DNA of 64,000 nucleotides from Fratercula arctica. Its lineage: Eukaryota > Chordata > Aves > Charadriiformes > Alcidae. The notes beneath the pieces are model-generated. The model was not told where the DNA came from, did not search any database, and saw only the letters and a list, made by a program, of their open reading frames with translations. A program made the position numbers and the translations under genes. The stretch lies in NCBI GenBank assembly GCA_947846985.1, contig CANTUZ010000025.1:5888100-5952099 (forward strand), given 5' to 3'. Each line of letters begins with the position of its first letter. Positions within the stretch are counted from its first letter, which is position 1. This document shows, piece by piece, positions 33,511 through 45,560 of this stretch.

Positions 33511-34601
33511 AGCTCCACAACCACCAGGTCTGATGCCGCCTCTCAGACAGTACTCTTGTGGGAACATGCTACCACACAGACATCAGGCTGTAGGGTATGC
33601 CCTGCTCTTATGCCAGTGTCGGATGGCAATGATGGGCATGCCTGTAGGAGATGTGCCCAGGTAGAGGATCTTCTCCAATTAGTCATGGAGCTCAGGGAGG
33701 AGGTAAGTAGATTGAGGAGCATCAGGGAATGCGAGAGGGAGATAGATTCCTGGAGTAAAATCCTGCATCCCATGACAGAAACCCAGCAGGCAGATAGAAC
33801 CCCTGCAACAGAGAGCTCCCTATCCTCTGTCACCTCAACTGAAGGCAGTAACCTGGAGGACAGGGGGCAAGATGGCAGGAAGTTCCTGCACGGCGCAACA
33901 GGCGCCGCACTCGAGACTGCCCAGTGACTACCCCATCTTCCCAGGTGCCATTATTTAACAGGTACAGTGCTCTACAGAGGAACCTGGATGATGACGAGCA
34001 CAATATTTCTCCTATTTCTCCTACCTTGGAGCCGTCAGCAAGGTCTAGTCAGACCTCCCCCTGCATCAAAACCTCTGCGGTAAGGAAGAAAAGACGGGTC
34101 CTTGTCATAGGTGACTCATTACTGAAGGGAGCGGAAGGCCCAATATGCAGGCCGGACCCGGTACATAGGAAGGTCTGCTGCCTCCCTGGGGCCCGGGTCA
34201 AGGACATGAAGAGGATGCTTCCTTCCCTGGTACGGCCCTCAGACTACTATCCACTTTTGCTCTTTCAGGTAGGCAGCGACGAGGTAACAAGAAGAAGTCC
34301 AAGGGCAATGAAGAAAGATTTCAAGACCCTGGGACGCCTGGTCAAGGGATCAGGAGCGCAAGTTGTGTTCTTGTCTATCCCCCCTGTTGCGGGGAATGAT
34401 GAGGGGGTAAATAGGAGGAGCCAGCAGATCAATACCTGGCTTCGAGCTTGGTGCTGCCGGCAGGACTTTAGGTTCTTTGATCATGGCCTGATCTACAAAA
34501 CGCCTGGCCTGCTGGTAACAGGCAGGAATACCTTGACCTCCAGGGGAAAAAGGGTTCTAGGACAAGAGTTATCAGGACTCATTGAGAGGGCTTTAAACTA
34601 G
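33511..34601 (+). pseudogene. CR1-B ORF1 (esterase-bearing nucleic-acid chaperone)
   Basis: The N-terminal part (33511-about 33890) has a C-x2-C...C-x2-C segment (CRVC, CRRC) and a leucine-rich coiled-coil stretch. A one-base indel near 33890 moves the frame. The second part (to 34601) carries RRVLVIGDSLLKG, the nucleophile block of the CR1 ORF1 SGNH-type esterase domain, and NTWLRAWCCRQDF near its C-terminus. No convincing ATG survives at the start. Confidence 0.8.
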
Positions 34602-34603
34602 AT

Positions 34604-37518
34604 TTGAAGGGGGGTGGGGATGGTACTGGGCTTGCTGGTGAGGTGCCAGGGCGTAGTTGCTCAGCGCTCATGGGCCAGTGTGCCAGTATTTCTGAAAGCC
34701 AGAAGGCACACCACATCTCAAGGGTCAAAACTACACACACAACTCCCTCTCTGAAATGCTTATACACCAATGCACGCAGCATGGGGAATAAGCAGGAAGA
34801 GCTGGAGCTCTGTGTGCGGTTGCGGGGCCACGATCTCATTGCAATTACTGAGACGTGGTGGGACAACTAGCATGATTGGAATGCTGTCATGGGTGGCTAT
34901 GTCCTTTTCAGGAAAGACAGACCAGCAAGGCGGGGTGGTGGAATTGCACTCTATGTGAGAGAGCATTTGGAATGCATTGAGCTCTCACTAGGGGCGGATG
35001 AAGAGCGGGTCGAGAGCTTATGGGTGAGGATTAAGGGACAGGAAAATATGAGGGACACTGTTGTGGGTGTTTATTACAGGCCACCTGATCAGGATGGGGA
35101 AGCTGATGAGGCTTTTTACAGACAACTGAAGGTAGCCTCACAATCGCAGGCCCTGGTTCTCATGGGGGACTTCAATCACCCTGATATCTGCTGGGATGAC
35201 CACACAGCCAGGCATGGGCAGTCCAGGAGGCTCCTCCGGTGCATTGATGACAACTTTTTGACTCAGGTGGTACAGGAGCCAACAAGGAGAGGAGCACTTC
35301 TAGACCTGGTACTGACAAACACAGAGGGATTGGTGGAGGACATTAAGGTTGGGGGCACCCTAGGTTGTAGTGATCATGAAATGATTGAGTTCAGGATCGT
35401 GGGCACTATCCACAAAACAACAAGAAGTAAAATTACAACCTTGGATTTCAGGAGGGCTAACTTTGGCCTCTTCAAGAAACTGCTTGGAGAGATCCCGTGG
35501 GCTAGGGCTATGGAAGGCAAAGGGGCTCAAGAAAGCTGGTTGATATTCAAAGACCACTTCCTCCAAGCTCAGGATCGGTGCATCCCTAAGAGAAAGAAAT
35601 CGGCCAAGGGACGCAGGAGACCTGCATGGTTGAGCAGGGAGCTTCAGAAAAAGCTCAAGTGGAAGAAGGAAGTTTATAATAAGTGGAAGAAGGGACTGAC
35701 CCCTTGGGAGGATTACAAGAATGCCACCAGAGCGTGCAGGGATGAAACAAGGAAAGCCAAGGCCGCCTTGGAATTAGACCTGGCTAGGGACGTCAAGCAC
35801 AACAAAAAGAGCTTCTACAAGTATATTGGAAGCAAAAGGAAGACCAGAGAAGTTGTGGGCCCACTGTTGAATGAGACAGGAGTCATGGTGACGGAGGATG
35901 CGGAGAAGGCAGAGTTACTGAATGCCTTCTTTGCTTCAGTCTTTTCTGCTCGGCCCAGCCCTCAGGAGTCCCAGGCATTGAATAAAGTAACAGGGAAAGA
36001 AGAAGACTTCCCTTGGGTTGAGGAGGGGCGAGTGAGGGATCAATTAGATCATTTAGATATTCACAAGTCCATGGGCCCCGATGGGATGCACCCGAGAGTG
36101 CTGAGGGAGCTGGCAGAAGTCATTGCTGGCCCGCTCTCCATCATCTTTGAAAAGTCCTGGAGAACAGGCGAGGTGCCTGGGGACTGGAGGAAAGCCAACA
36201 TCACTCCAGTCTTCAAAAAAGGCAAGAAGGAGGAGCCGGGGAACTACAGGCCGGTCAGCCTCACCTCCATCCCTGGAAAGATGATGGAACAGCTCGTTCT
36301 GGGCGTCATCTCAAGGCACGTGGAGGAAAAGAGAGCTATCAGAAGTACTCAGCATGGATTCACCAAGGGGAAATCATGTCTGACTAATCTGATAGCCTTC
36401 TACGATGGCATGACTGGATGGATAGATGAGGGGAGGGCGGTAGATGTGGTCTATCTTGACTTCAGCAAGGCGTTTGACATGGTCTCCCACAGCATCCTCA
36501 TAGGGAAGCTTAGGAAGTGTGGGTTAGATGAATGGACAGTAAGGTGGATAGAAAACTGGTTGAAAGATAGAGCTCAGAGGGTCGTGATTAGGGGCACAGA
36601 ATCTAGTTGGAGGTCAGTGACGAGTGGTGTTCCCCAGGGATCAGTACTGGGCCCAGTCCTGTTCAATATATTCATCAATGACCTGGATGAGGGGACAGAG
36701 TGCATCCTCAGCAAGTTTGCTGATGACACAAAGCTGGGGGGGGTGGCTGACACACCAGAAGGCTGTGCTGCCATACAGAGAGACCTGGACAGGCTGGAGA
36801 GTTGGGCAGAGAGGAACCTAATGAAATTCAACAAGGGCAAGTGTAGGGTGCTGCACCTGGGGAGGAACAACCCCATGCACCAGTACAGGTTGGGGGCTGA
36901 CCTTCTGGAGAGCAGCTCTGTGGAAAGAGACCTGGGAGTCCTGGTGGACAACAGGATGACCATGAGCCAGCAATGTGCCCTTGTGGCCAAGAAGGCCAAT
37001 GGCATCCTGGGGTGCATCAAGAAGAGTGTGGCCAGCAGGTCAAGGGAGGTCATCCTCCCCCTCTACTCTGCCCTGGTGAGGCCACACCTGGAGTACTGTG
37101 TCCAGTTCTGGGCTCCCCAGTTCAAGAAGGACAGGGAACTGCTGGAAAGGGTGCAGCAAAGGGCTACCAAGATGATTAGGGGACTGGAACACCTCTCTTA
37201 TGAAGAAAGGCTGAGGGACTTGGGTCTCTTCAGTCTGGAAAAAAGACAGCTGAGGGGGATCTTATCAATGCTTATAAATACTTAAAGGATGGGTGTCAGG
37301 AGGATGGGGCCAGGCTCTTTTCAGTAGTGCCCGGGGACAGGACAAGAGGCAATGGGCACAAACTTGAGCATAAGAAGTTCCACCTAAACATGTGGAAGAA
37401 CTTCTTTACCCTGAGGGTGGCAGAGCACTGGAACAGGCTGCCCAGAGAGGTGGTGCAGTCTCCATCTCTGGAGGCATTCAAAACCCGCCTGGACGTGTTC
37501 CTGTGCAACCTGCTCTAG
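34604..37518 (+). pseudogene. CR1-B ORF2 (AP endonuclease and reverse transcriptase)
   Basis: ORF2 cleaves target DNA and reverse-transcribes the CR1 RNA. The endonuclease shows [36 protein letters not shown] and [11 protein letters not shown] shows [61 protein letters not shown] and the catalytic KFADDTKLG. Two lesions were seen: a TAG at 34868-34870 where CAG is expected, and a one-base loss near 37258 that shifts the last 87 or so codons. The C-terminal block ([10 protein letters not shown]) ends at the stop near 37518. Confidence 0.92.
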
Positions 37519-37590
37519 GTGACCCTGCTCTGGCAGGGGGGTTGGACTAGATGATCTCCAGAGGTCCCTTCCAACCCTATGGTTCTATGG

Positions 37591-38176
37591 CCTGTATCAG
37601 GAACAGTGTGGTGAGTAAGACTAGGGAAATGATTGTCCCCCTGTACTCAGCATTGGTGAGGCCTCACCTCGAGTGCTGTGTTCAGTTTTGGGCCCCTCAG
37701 TACAAGAAAGACATTGAGGTGCTGAAGCACGTCCAGAGAAGGGCAACAAAGCTGGTGAGGGTTCTAGAGCCAAGTCTTAGAGGAGCGGCTGAGGGAGCTG
37801 GGATTGTTTAGCCTGGAGAAAAGGAGGCTGAGGGGAGACCTTATCACTCTCTACAACTACCTGAAAGGAGGTTGTAGCGAGGTGGGGCTTGGTCTCTTCT
37901 CAAGTAACAGGCAATAGAACAAGAGGAGATGGCTTCAAATTGAGCCAGGGGAGGTTTAGACTGGATATTAGGAAAAATGTCTTCACTGAAAGGGTTGTCA
38001 AGCATTGGAACAGGTTGCCCAGGGAAGTGGTTGAATCACCATCCCTGGAGGTATTTAAAAGACGTGTAGACATGGTACTTAGGGACATGGTTTAGTGATG
38101 GTTTTTGTTAGTGTTAGGTTGATGGTTGGACTAGATGATCTGAAAGGTCCCTTCCAACTTAGACGATTCTATGATC
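37591..38176 (+). mobile_element. CR1-A, part 3 (RT C-terminus and 3' UTR)
   Basis: Continues CR1-A after CR1-[31 protein letters not shown], then the 3' UTR (GGACTAGATGATCTGAAAGG) and the tail GATTCTATGATC. A frameshift occurs around 37780. Confidence 0.88.
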
Positions 38177-38627
38177 AAAAAACACAGTCCTGCCACTGAC
38201 ACCAGGCTTGGAGCCAGGTATTGATCTGTTGGTTCTTCCTGTTTTTTCCCTCATCATTCCCTGTCACTGGAGGGATAGGGGAGAACACTACTTGTGCTCC
38301 TGATCCCTTAACCAGTTGTCCCAAGGCCCGGAAGTCTCTCTTGATCACCCTCGGGCTTCTTGTTGACACTGAATTGCTGTCTACCTGAAAAATCAGTAAT
38401 GGATAATAATCCAAGGGCCATACCATGGAAGGAAGCTTTCTTTTTATATCTTTAACTCGGGCCCCAGGGAGGCAGCAGACTTCCCGGAGAAGTGGGTCTG
38501 GTCTGCATATTGGGTCTTCTGCTCCCTTCAGGAGGGTTTCACCTATGACAGTGACCCATCTTTTTTTCTTTACTGAAGAGATTTTGATGCGGGGTGTAGT
38601 TTGACTTAACCTCTGCAACACCTCCAC
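38175..38627 (-). pseudogene. CR1 ORF1 esterase fragment (CR1-D)
   Basis: A 150-codon open stretch homologous to 34060-34480 of CR1-B, in reverse. The nucleophile block reads VIGETLLKG rather than VIGDSLLKG, so the catalytic serine is lost. No 3' tail follows, so this is an internal fragment. Confidence 0.85.
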
Positions 38628-40851
38628 GTATTTGAATCATCGTCCTTGTCATTGTTCAGTTCTGCATGCAGAGCCTCATACCTATTTTGCAAGGATACCT
38701 TGGAAGGTGGGGGAGTTACTGGGGAGGTGCACCTGCTGCACCAGTCAGGAACTTGTTGCCATTTTGTTACTGCAAGGTTTCCAGTTCTGTATTGTCAGAA
38801 CAGATTTAAGAGACACAAGTATTCATTTTAAATATCTGGCCGTAAAGTTGCTATGATACTTTTGATGATAAAAGTTCAGAGGAGTAGGTCAAGTCAGTTA
38901 AATTATACAGTGTTTAGAAGACTCTTTTGGTTGACTGCCAAAATGCCTGTAGGCGGTAGGAGTGAAATTAGTAGTTTATAGTAGAGCACTTGTTGAACCT
39001 TTCTTAAAAAGAAAATAAATATTTTGGAATATTTAATGTAGTCGAAGTGGTATTTTTCTAGCAGGTTTTGCTGTGTATAGTTGGTTTTGATTGGAAACAT
39101 TTAGATTAGCTCCAACATTTAGATCTAAGGTGTGTAAGTGCATTTTGTTCTCTTGCTATGTGAAATTTAATCGGTACTTGTGATTCAGATTTTTGTTCCC
39201 CCCCCCATTCTTGTCTGTGCACTTTCTTCTGGTAGAAGAGGCAAAATAAAATATCAGTGAAACTCTCTTTGTGTTAATTGCAAAGTCTGTGATGTTTTGC
39301 TGGGAGCTGGATGTCTAATCCATGTAGATAGATTTGAAAGTTATTAAAATAAATACTTGTGTGTAGGCTTTTTTTAAAATTAGAAGTCTAATTCAGGCTC
39401 AGATAATTCTTTCCTACAGAAAAACTGATTGCAATGGATGATAAGGAAGTTCTTCAAGAACTTGCAAGATTTTCTTCTGTGTTCTGTTAGGGAATTATAT
39501 TTAGAGCTGATGGACTGAAGAGGAGCCACATACAAATTAGGGATCAGGGCCATCCACTGGAAAAGGAAGCCCCTATATGCATTCTTATAAATGCTTTTTA
39601 GCTTTTCAGTTAGTCACGTTCCAAGGACTTGATGACTGAGACATTAGAGAAAATGATGTGGAAAAGAGCTGTCAAAGGTTTCTTATTCCAGCTCTGTCTA
39701 CTGGTGTCTTTTCACAATGTAAAAGGGAGTGTTGCTCAAAAAATGCAGCTTTCTGTGGCACTAAGTATGCAGTCAATATTTTACCTCCTGGTATTACATA
39801 GCTCCCTTGGGTCTTTTATTCAGCTTTTGTTTAGGAGTTTCAATGCAACTCTGAGTAGTTAGCACTTTCTGGTTTCCAGTGTAGCATTTCAAATTATGAT
39901 TGTGCTTGTCTTTTTAAGTAGATGACAATGAGTAACAGTTGAAATAATATTTAGAAAACTTTCACTGTTCTATATGTCTTTAAGCTACTGTTTTCTAAAT
40001 TGATTTTTTTTTTCAATCATATTTTTCCTTTTTACTTTATGGTCAGGCAACCTTGCGTCAAATTTTTAGGCCTGTAGTCTCTTGCCTTTAGCCGCTGATA
40101 TTTTCCTACTAGTGCCGCTTAGGTGGTCTGGATATTCCTGTTTCAGTTACTGATTGTTTTTCTAATATTATACCATAAACACATTAAAAAACATCTGGAA
40201 GATGGGGGAGCGGGGAAGCCCCTCTTTTAAAGAAAACAGAAATATGGTACCTGTCAAGTAAAAGCATTTTGGACTTCTTGGTTCTCCTGCAGATTATGAA
40301 AAGACTCCTCCCTCCAATATGTTTTGGGCTGGAGATTGTTGCCCATCCTCACCCTCTGCATAAACAACAGGTGATTGAATACCCCAATGGTGAGTGTCAG
40401 CACTAATTACAGTGAGCTCCTCCTCTGTCCTGGCAGACCTCTTGAGGGGAAGGGTTGTGGCTGTGTGTCTTCAGGGAAATAGCATGTAAAATCTTGCTGC
40501 CAGGTTAGGTACTGCACAACAGGGATACCTTGAGGGCTTAGCCCTGTCACTTCAGTAGCCATAAGCCACAGAGAAGGAAGCAGGGAATGTATAGCAGTAT
40601 GCCTCATACTGTAGGGATGCAAATTCAGTTCAAGTAATTAGACGTGTATCTTTTTATAAAAACACAAGCATTAGCTGACAGATTTTTTTTTTTTTGTGAG
40701 GTTACTTTTTTTAATTGTTATTTAGGGCTCTTTCGTGGGACGCATGACCTCTGCCAGGGTTGCAGAAAGCTTAAGTCATAAGTGAAATCCCAAGTTCACA
40801 AGCATCAAGAGAATTTGAAACTACTTCATCAGTATTCTCTTCTCTTTCCAG
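38628..40851. other. Unique AT-rich DNA upstream of the PIK3R1 exon
   Basis: No ORF, LTR or CR1 motif. Probably an intron of PIK3R1. A strong pyrimidine tract ending in CAG at 40835-40851 looks like a splice acceptor. Confidence 0.5.
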
Positions 40852-41282
40852 GAAGAGCGTGTATGCAGAGTTCTGTGGCAGAATATTTAAGGTACGTGGG
40901 CAATCTATGGCAAGTACATCTGAAGAAGGTATGACCAGCTATAAGAATCAGCTGAACTTGAGTATGGAGATTCAGAAGTGCCAGCAAGCTCAGAAAAGGA
41001 ACTAATTGGAAGAATATTGCTAGACATAGAAGAAGCGGAACACATTCTTCTGCAACAATCATTGACTTGGAATAAATACATCAGTAAAAAACATCAGCAG
41101 TGAAATGACAGATCCTGGCGTTTTTTGATTCTCTGGTGGATTTTATTACTTAGACATTGCTATTGACATTTTTATTATCCCATTTAATATAGCTTGAATT
41201 TATCTGTACATAAAAATATAACTGGACAGTTGCATTTTGATACTGTTTAATAACACTTTTGAACATTAAATTGTTTGCCAAG
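40852..41282 (+). other. PIK3R1: Probable 5' UTR part of the PIK3R1 exon
   Basis: The acceptor CTCTTCTCTTTCCAG|G ends at 40851, and no better acceptor lies closer to the ATG. A donor-like AAG|GTACGT near 40888-40894 means a separate small exon is also possible. The assignment rests on position and splice signals only. Confidence 0.45.
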
Positions 41283-41616
41283 ATGAGTGCTGAAGGATAT
41301 CAATACAGAGCTTTATATGACTACAAAAAAGAGAGGGAAGACGACATTGACTTGCACTTAGGAGATACATTAACTGTGAATAAAGGTACCTTACTAGCAC
41401 TCGGATTCAGTGAAGGGGAAGAAGCAAAGCCTGCGGAAATTGGTTGGTTAAATGGTTTTAATGAAACCACAGGGGAGAGGGGGTATTTCCCAGGAACTTA
41501 TGTAGAGTACATTGGAAGAAAACAAATATCTCCCCCAACTCCGATGCCTCATCCTCTTCAACCCCTTCTTGCAGCACCAAGTCCTGCAAAAGTTGAATCG
41601 GAGAGTGAGCAACAAG
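41283..41616 (+). CDS. PIK3R1: PIK3R1 first coding exon (p85-alpha SH3 domain), possibly a degenerating copy
   Basis: The ATG at 41283 begins [20 protein letters not shown], the N-terminus of the p85-alpha regulatory subunit, which binds and restrains the p110 catalytic subunit of PI3-kinase. The exon encodes the whole SH3 domain: the ALYDY motif (residues 10-14), Trp55 in IGWLNG, and [10 protein letters not shown] at its end. The frame is open for 111 codons plus one base and ends at a GT donor. Two things look relaxed compared with the human protein as I know it. Residue 68, in ERGDFP, reads Tyr. The proline-rich SH3 ligand after the domain (KPRPPRPLP) reads MPHPLQPLL, losing its basic residues. 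No other PIK3R1 exon was found. Confidence 0.88.
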
Positions 41617-41622
41617 GTTAGT
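41617..41622 (+). other. PIK3R1: Splice donor of the PIK3R1 exon
   Basis: CAACAAG|GTTAGT matches a donor. The phase (one base of the next codon) fits the conserved glutamine-glutamine-alanine junction of p85-alpha. Confidence 0.75.
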
Positions 41623-43299
41623 ACTGTTCTCAGAAGACTTGTGTGTTCCCCACATTTTTCAGGTATTTTTGTTTCATACACTTGCATGACCATACATTTA
41701 TGTTTATAATACATGCTGGTCAGCTCTTTTAGTGCATGCCTCATTTCAGTCACTTAAGAATTGTTTCTACTTCATAATATTTAGCTAATATACTTTGTGA
41801 TTTCATGTGCTTTGTCTCAGTTACTGGTCTCTGTGATGCCTTACTGTGAGGTACATCTCACAGGTTGGAAAGTATGCTTATAATTCCCAACTGTCAAGAC
41901 TTAAATGGAGAATGAGCAGGGTAGCATTTATTTTAGGTTTCTAAGAAGCTGATGGAAGCGTTTCCCTCTGTGGTTCATCAAACTCACTGTTGAGAAACTT
42001 GGTGAATCTGACAATACAAATTCCAAATAAGCAGTATGTTCCTATCATAAATATCTTGCTAACAGCAAAAAAAGATATACTTTGTTATGGAGGTTTGCAT
42101 GTGGCATTAAAAGTAAGAGCAGGCATTTAAAAATGAACAATGGAATGGTAATAGATAAATTCAGATTTAACTTTATTTTGGGGTAGGGCATGCAGTAGAA
42201 AAAAATAGCACATATAAACAAAGGAAGATATTTATTGCTTTCTACCCTACATTTGCAACAGTATGTTGGACAGAACTCAGATTTTGATCATAACTCTTCT
42301 GTTAATAGAAGAAAGAGTCTTAAGAATTGGAAAAGCTTTAGGTTATAAACACCACCCCCACCCCCCAAAAAAGGCAAAACCAAACCTTCCTCAAAGTGAT
42401 TTGTCTGCTTTACCTACTAACATTCAGATATTTGGGTTTTACATATCAACAAGCCAAGTCCATCTTAGGATAGATTTTGCATTGGTCTTCCATTTCTCAA
42501 ATCTAGAATGGCTTATACTGCTTCAACATCTAATACTTCTTAAATTCTCAGTATTTCTAGCTGTAGGAAATACAAGTTGTAGTATGTGATCCTGATTCTC
42601 AAAGTGACACCATAGTCCTAGATAGTATCATCACCCTCTGCCTCCATAGAAATGTTTGCAGCATCACTTGTGAAGTTGTGGTATCTGTTTATCAGCTTCC
42701 ATCCCACTTTGCCTAAGAGTTTATATTCTGCTGTGCTGATAATCAAAGAAGTTAAGAATGAAAATGTAGAAAACTATATGTGGCAACCAAGTGGAAACCT
42801 GGCAGAAGCATTTCTAGGTTGGTGGGGGCTTAATAAAGAGTAGACCTGAACTGTTTTACATAGTGATTTCTTTAAGCACTCAAAAATTACTTGCAAGTAT
42901 GTAATATCTAGGTATATACTGTTGTTAGAATGAAGGTGGAGGCAGATGGGGGGTGTAGTGGCATTTTAGGTTATATTGTCCCTATTTCTTAAGTACTCAA
43001 ACTCTTCAGCCTCTAGTCATTCAAGTCTCATTGTTTGTCATTAGATTAATTTTGAAAATGGGATATTTGCTTTTGAAAGGAAACACTACTCTCTGATAAT
43101 TCCTTGATTTGGATATTAATGTGTGCTGACCAGGTAACATTGGCTTTTTTTCTTAACCTACCTGCAGAGATGGTTGTCTCCATCATATGTAACTGCGGAA
43201 TAAACATGGCTCTTCAGGTAGACACATCAACACTGGTAGGTCATTTTTAAGAGGCAGAGGGTGGAAAGAAAATGTGATTCTTCATTTATGCATGCTGTG
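41623..43299. other. Unique intron-like sequence
   Basis: AT-rich, no repeat signature or coding motif recognised. Probably intronic to PIK3R1. Confidence 0.5.
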
Positions 43300-43723
43300 G
43301 TGAAGTGGGGTCTCATGAGAGCGGAGTAGAGGGGCAGAATCACCTCCCTCAACCTGCTGGCCATGCTTCTTTTGATGCAGCCCAGGATGCAGTTGGCTTT
43401 CTGGGCTGCAAGCGCACATTGGCGGCTCATGTTGAGCTTCTCATCCACCAGCACCCCCAAGTCCTTCTCCTCAGGGCTGATCTCAAGCCATTCTCTGCCC
43501 AGCCTGTATTTGTGCATGGGATTGCTGTGACCCACATGCAGGACCTTGCACTTGGCCTTGTTGAACTTCATGAGGTTCGCACAGGCCCACCTCTCAAACC
43601 TGTCCAGGTCCCTCTGGATGGCATCCCTTCCCTCCAGCATGTCAACTGCACCACACAGCTTGGTTTCATTGGCAAACTTGCTGAGGGTGCACTTAATCCC
43701 ACTGTCCATGTCACTGACAAAGA
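43300..43723 (-). pseudogene. CR1-F, RT part (distal to solo LTR)
   Basis: Minus-strand CR1 RT with [19 protein letters not shown] and [11 protein letters not shown]. The catalytic site reads KFANETKL, so both aspartates of FADD are gone. It stops at about 43306 without the ORF2 C-terminus or 3' tail. Confidence 0.85.
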
Positions 43724-44400
43724 TGTTATGGTTTGAAGAATCCACAACAATTTATTGTTGTTTAGACAATTATTCTATCACCCGATGACACCTCGCCACC
43801 CGGGAAGGGGAATTGGGGAAAAACAAGGAAACCTAAGGGTTGAAATATAAATAGATTTAATAGGATAAGACTGAATAATTAACATTAATAATACTAAAGA
43901 ACCAATATTGATCCTGATACCAATATAGAATATACGAGGACTATACTCAGCCAATTATATCAGTAGGAAGCTGTGCACTCCTAGCAGTGGACAGAAAATG
44001 TCGGACACTGCAAGCACTATGGCTTCGGGAGGAAGAGAAGGCCTCAGGGGTGAAGCACCAGAGCAAGAAGTTCTCAGGATCACATCCATCATAGAGAAGA
44101 AAAAACTCTTCGGCAAACTTTCTAATTTATATTGAATGTGATGTTCATGGTATGAAATAATTCTATTGGCCAGCTTGGGTCAAGTGCCCAGGTCTCGCTC
44201 CTTATTGTCCCCACACCTGGCTAGCTCAAAAATACTGAGACCTTGAAACGTGCATACCATAGCCAGCTATAAAGTAAATATTTTCACAAATTCAGACACT
44301 AGAGTCTTCTAAAAATGCAGTTTTCCCTAGAGAGAGAGACCTTACCAAAAAGTAAAATTACTGAAAGAGAAATTAATCCTGTGTCACTCAAACCAGGACG
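43724..44400 (-). repeat. Solo LTR inside CR1-F
   Basis: About 677 bp inserted in CR1 coding DNA. The ends form a 13-bp imperfect inverted repeat (TGTTATGGTTTGA on the left; TCAAACCAGGACG on the right). The CR1 text ACAAAGATGTTAAAC is split, and TGTT occurs at both edges, so the junction is ambiguous by a few bases. Same family as the remnant at 6239-6646. Confidence 0.8.
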
Positions 44401-45560
44401 TTGTTAAACAGCACTGGTCCCTATACTGACTCCTGAGGAATGCCACTCGTCACTGCTTGCCACTTGGATAGTGAGCTATTGACCGCAACTTTTTGAGTGC
44501 AGCCATCCAGTCAATTCCTTATCCTCTGAGTGGTCCATCCATCAAATCCATGTCTCTCCAATTTAGAGACAGGGATGTCGTGCAGGATAGTGTCAAATGC
44601 TTTGCACAAGTCCAGGTAGATGATGTCAGTTGCTCTCCCCTTATCTACCAATGCTGTAACCCCGTCATAGAAGGTCACCAAATTTGTCAGGCATGACTTG
44701 CCTTTGGTGAAGCCATGTTGGCTGTCACTGATCACCTCCTTATTTTCCATGTGCCTTAGCAGAGATTCCAGGAGGATCTGCTCCATGATCTTGCCAGGCA
44801 CAGAGGTGAGACCAACCAGTTTGTAGTTTCCCAGGTCTTCCTTTTTTTCCTTTTTGAAAATGGGGATTATATTTCTGCTTTTCCAATCAGTGGGAACTTC
44901 ACCAGACTGTTACAACTTCTCAAATATAATAGAAAGCGGCTTAGCAACTTCATCTGCCAATTTCATCAGGTCCCATGGACTTGTGTACCTTGAGGTTCCT
45001 TAGATGGTCTCATACTTGATCTTCACCTACAGTGGGCGGTTCTTCATTCTCACAGCCCCGCCTTTGTCTTCTGCAACTTGGGCAGTGTGGTTAGAGCCCT
45101 TGCTAGTGAAGACCGAGGCAAAAAAGTCATTCAGTACCTCAGCCTTCTCCATATCCTGGGTGACCAGGTTTCCCGTTTCCTTCTGGAGAGGACACAAATT
45201 TTCCCTAGTGTTCTTTTTGCTACTGACATACCTATAGAAGCTTTTCTTGTTGCCCTTGATATCCCTGGCCAGATTTAATTCTATCTGGGCTTTGGCTTTC
45301 CTAACCTGATCCTTGGCTGCTCGGACAATTTTTCTGTATTCCTCCCAGGCTACCTGTCCTTGCTTCTACCCTCTGTAGGCTTCCTTTTTCTGTTTGAGTT
45401 TGTCCAGGAGCTTCTTGTTCATCCATGCAGGCCTCCTGGCGTTTTTACCTGACTTCCTCTTAGTTGGGATGTATCGTTCCTGAGCTTGGAGGAGGTGATC
45501 CTTGAATATTAACCAGCTTTTTTTTCCCCGGGTTACTTCACCAAGCAAGGGTGACTGGCT
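44401..45560 (-). pseudogene. CR1-F, RT N-terminal and endonuclease C-terminal part
   Basis: Blocks on the minus strand: [15 protein letters not shown] (44511-44801 frame), [13 protein letters not shown] and, further up, [18 protein letters not shown] with ARRPAWMNKKL (45366-45560). Several frameshifts. 5'-truncated at about 45560. Confidence 0.85.

Larger units (their letters stand above)
33511..37590 (+). mobile_element. CR1-B: nearly full-length CR1 LINE nested in CR1-A
   Basis: About 4.08 kb with ORF1, ORF2 and 3' tail (GGTTCTATGG). The 5' UTR and first ORF1 codons are not recognisable, so it is slightly 5'-truncated. It lies between CR1-A RT codons that join across it (SIL at 33510, then CIRNS-type sequence at 37591). 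Only three lesions were found in the coding parts, which is unusual for CR1, since most copies are short 3' fragments. Confidence 0.88.

Noticed and set aside
41259..41282. Upstream extension of the PIK3R1 reading frame by eight codons
   Set aside because: It begins at a non-ATG codon and is not part of p85-alpha; the ATG at 41283 matches the known N-terminus.
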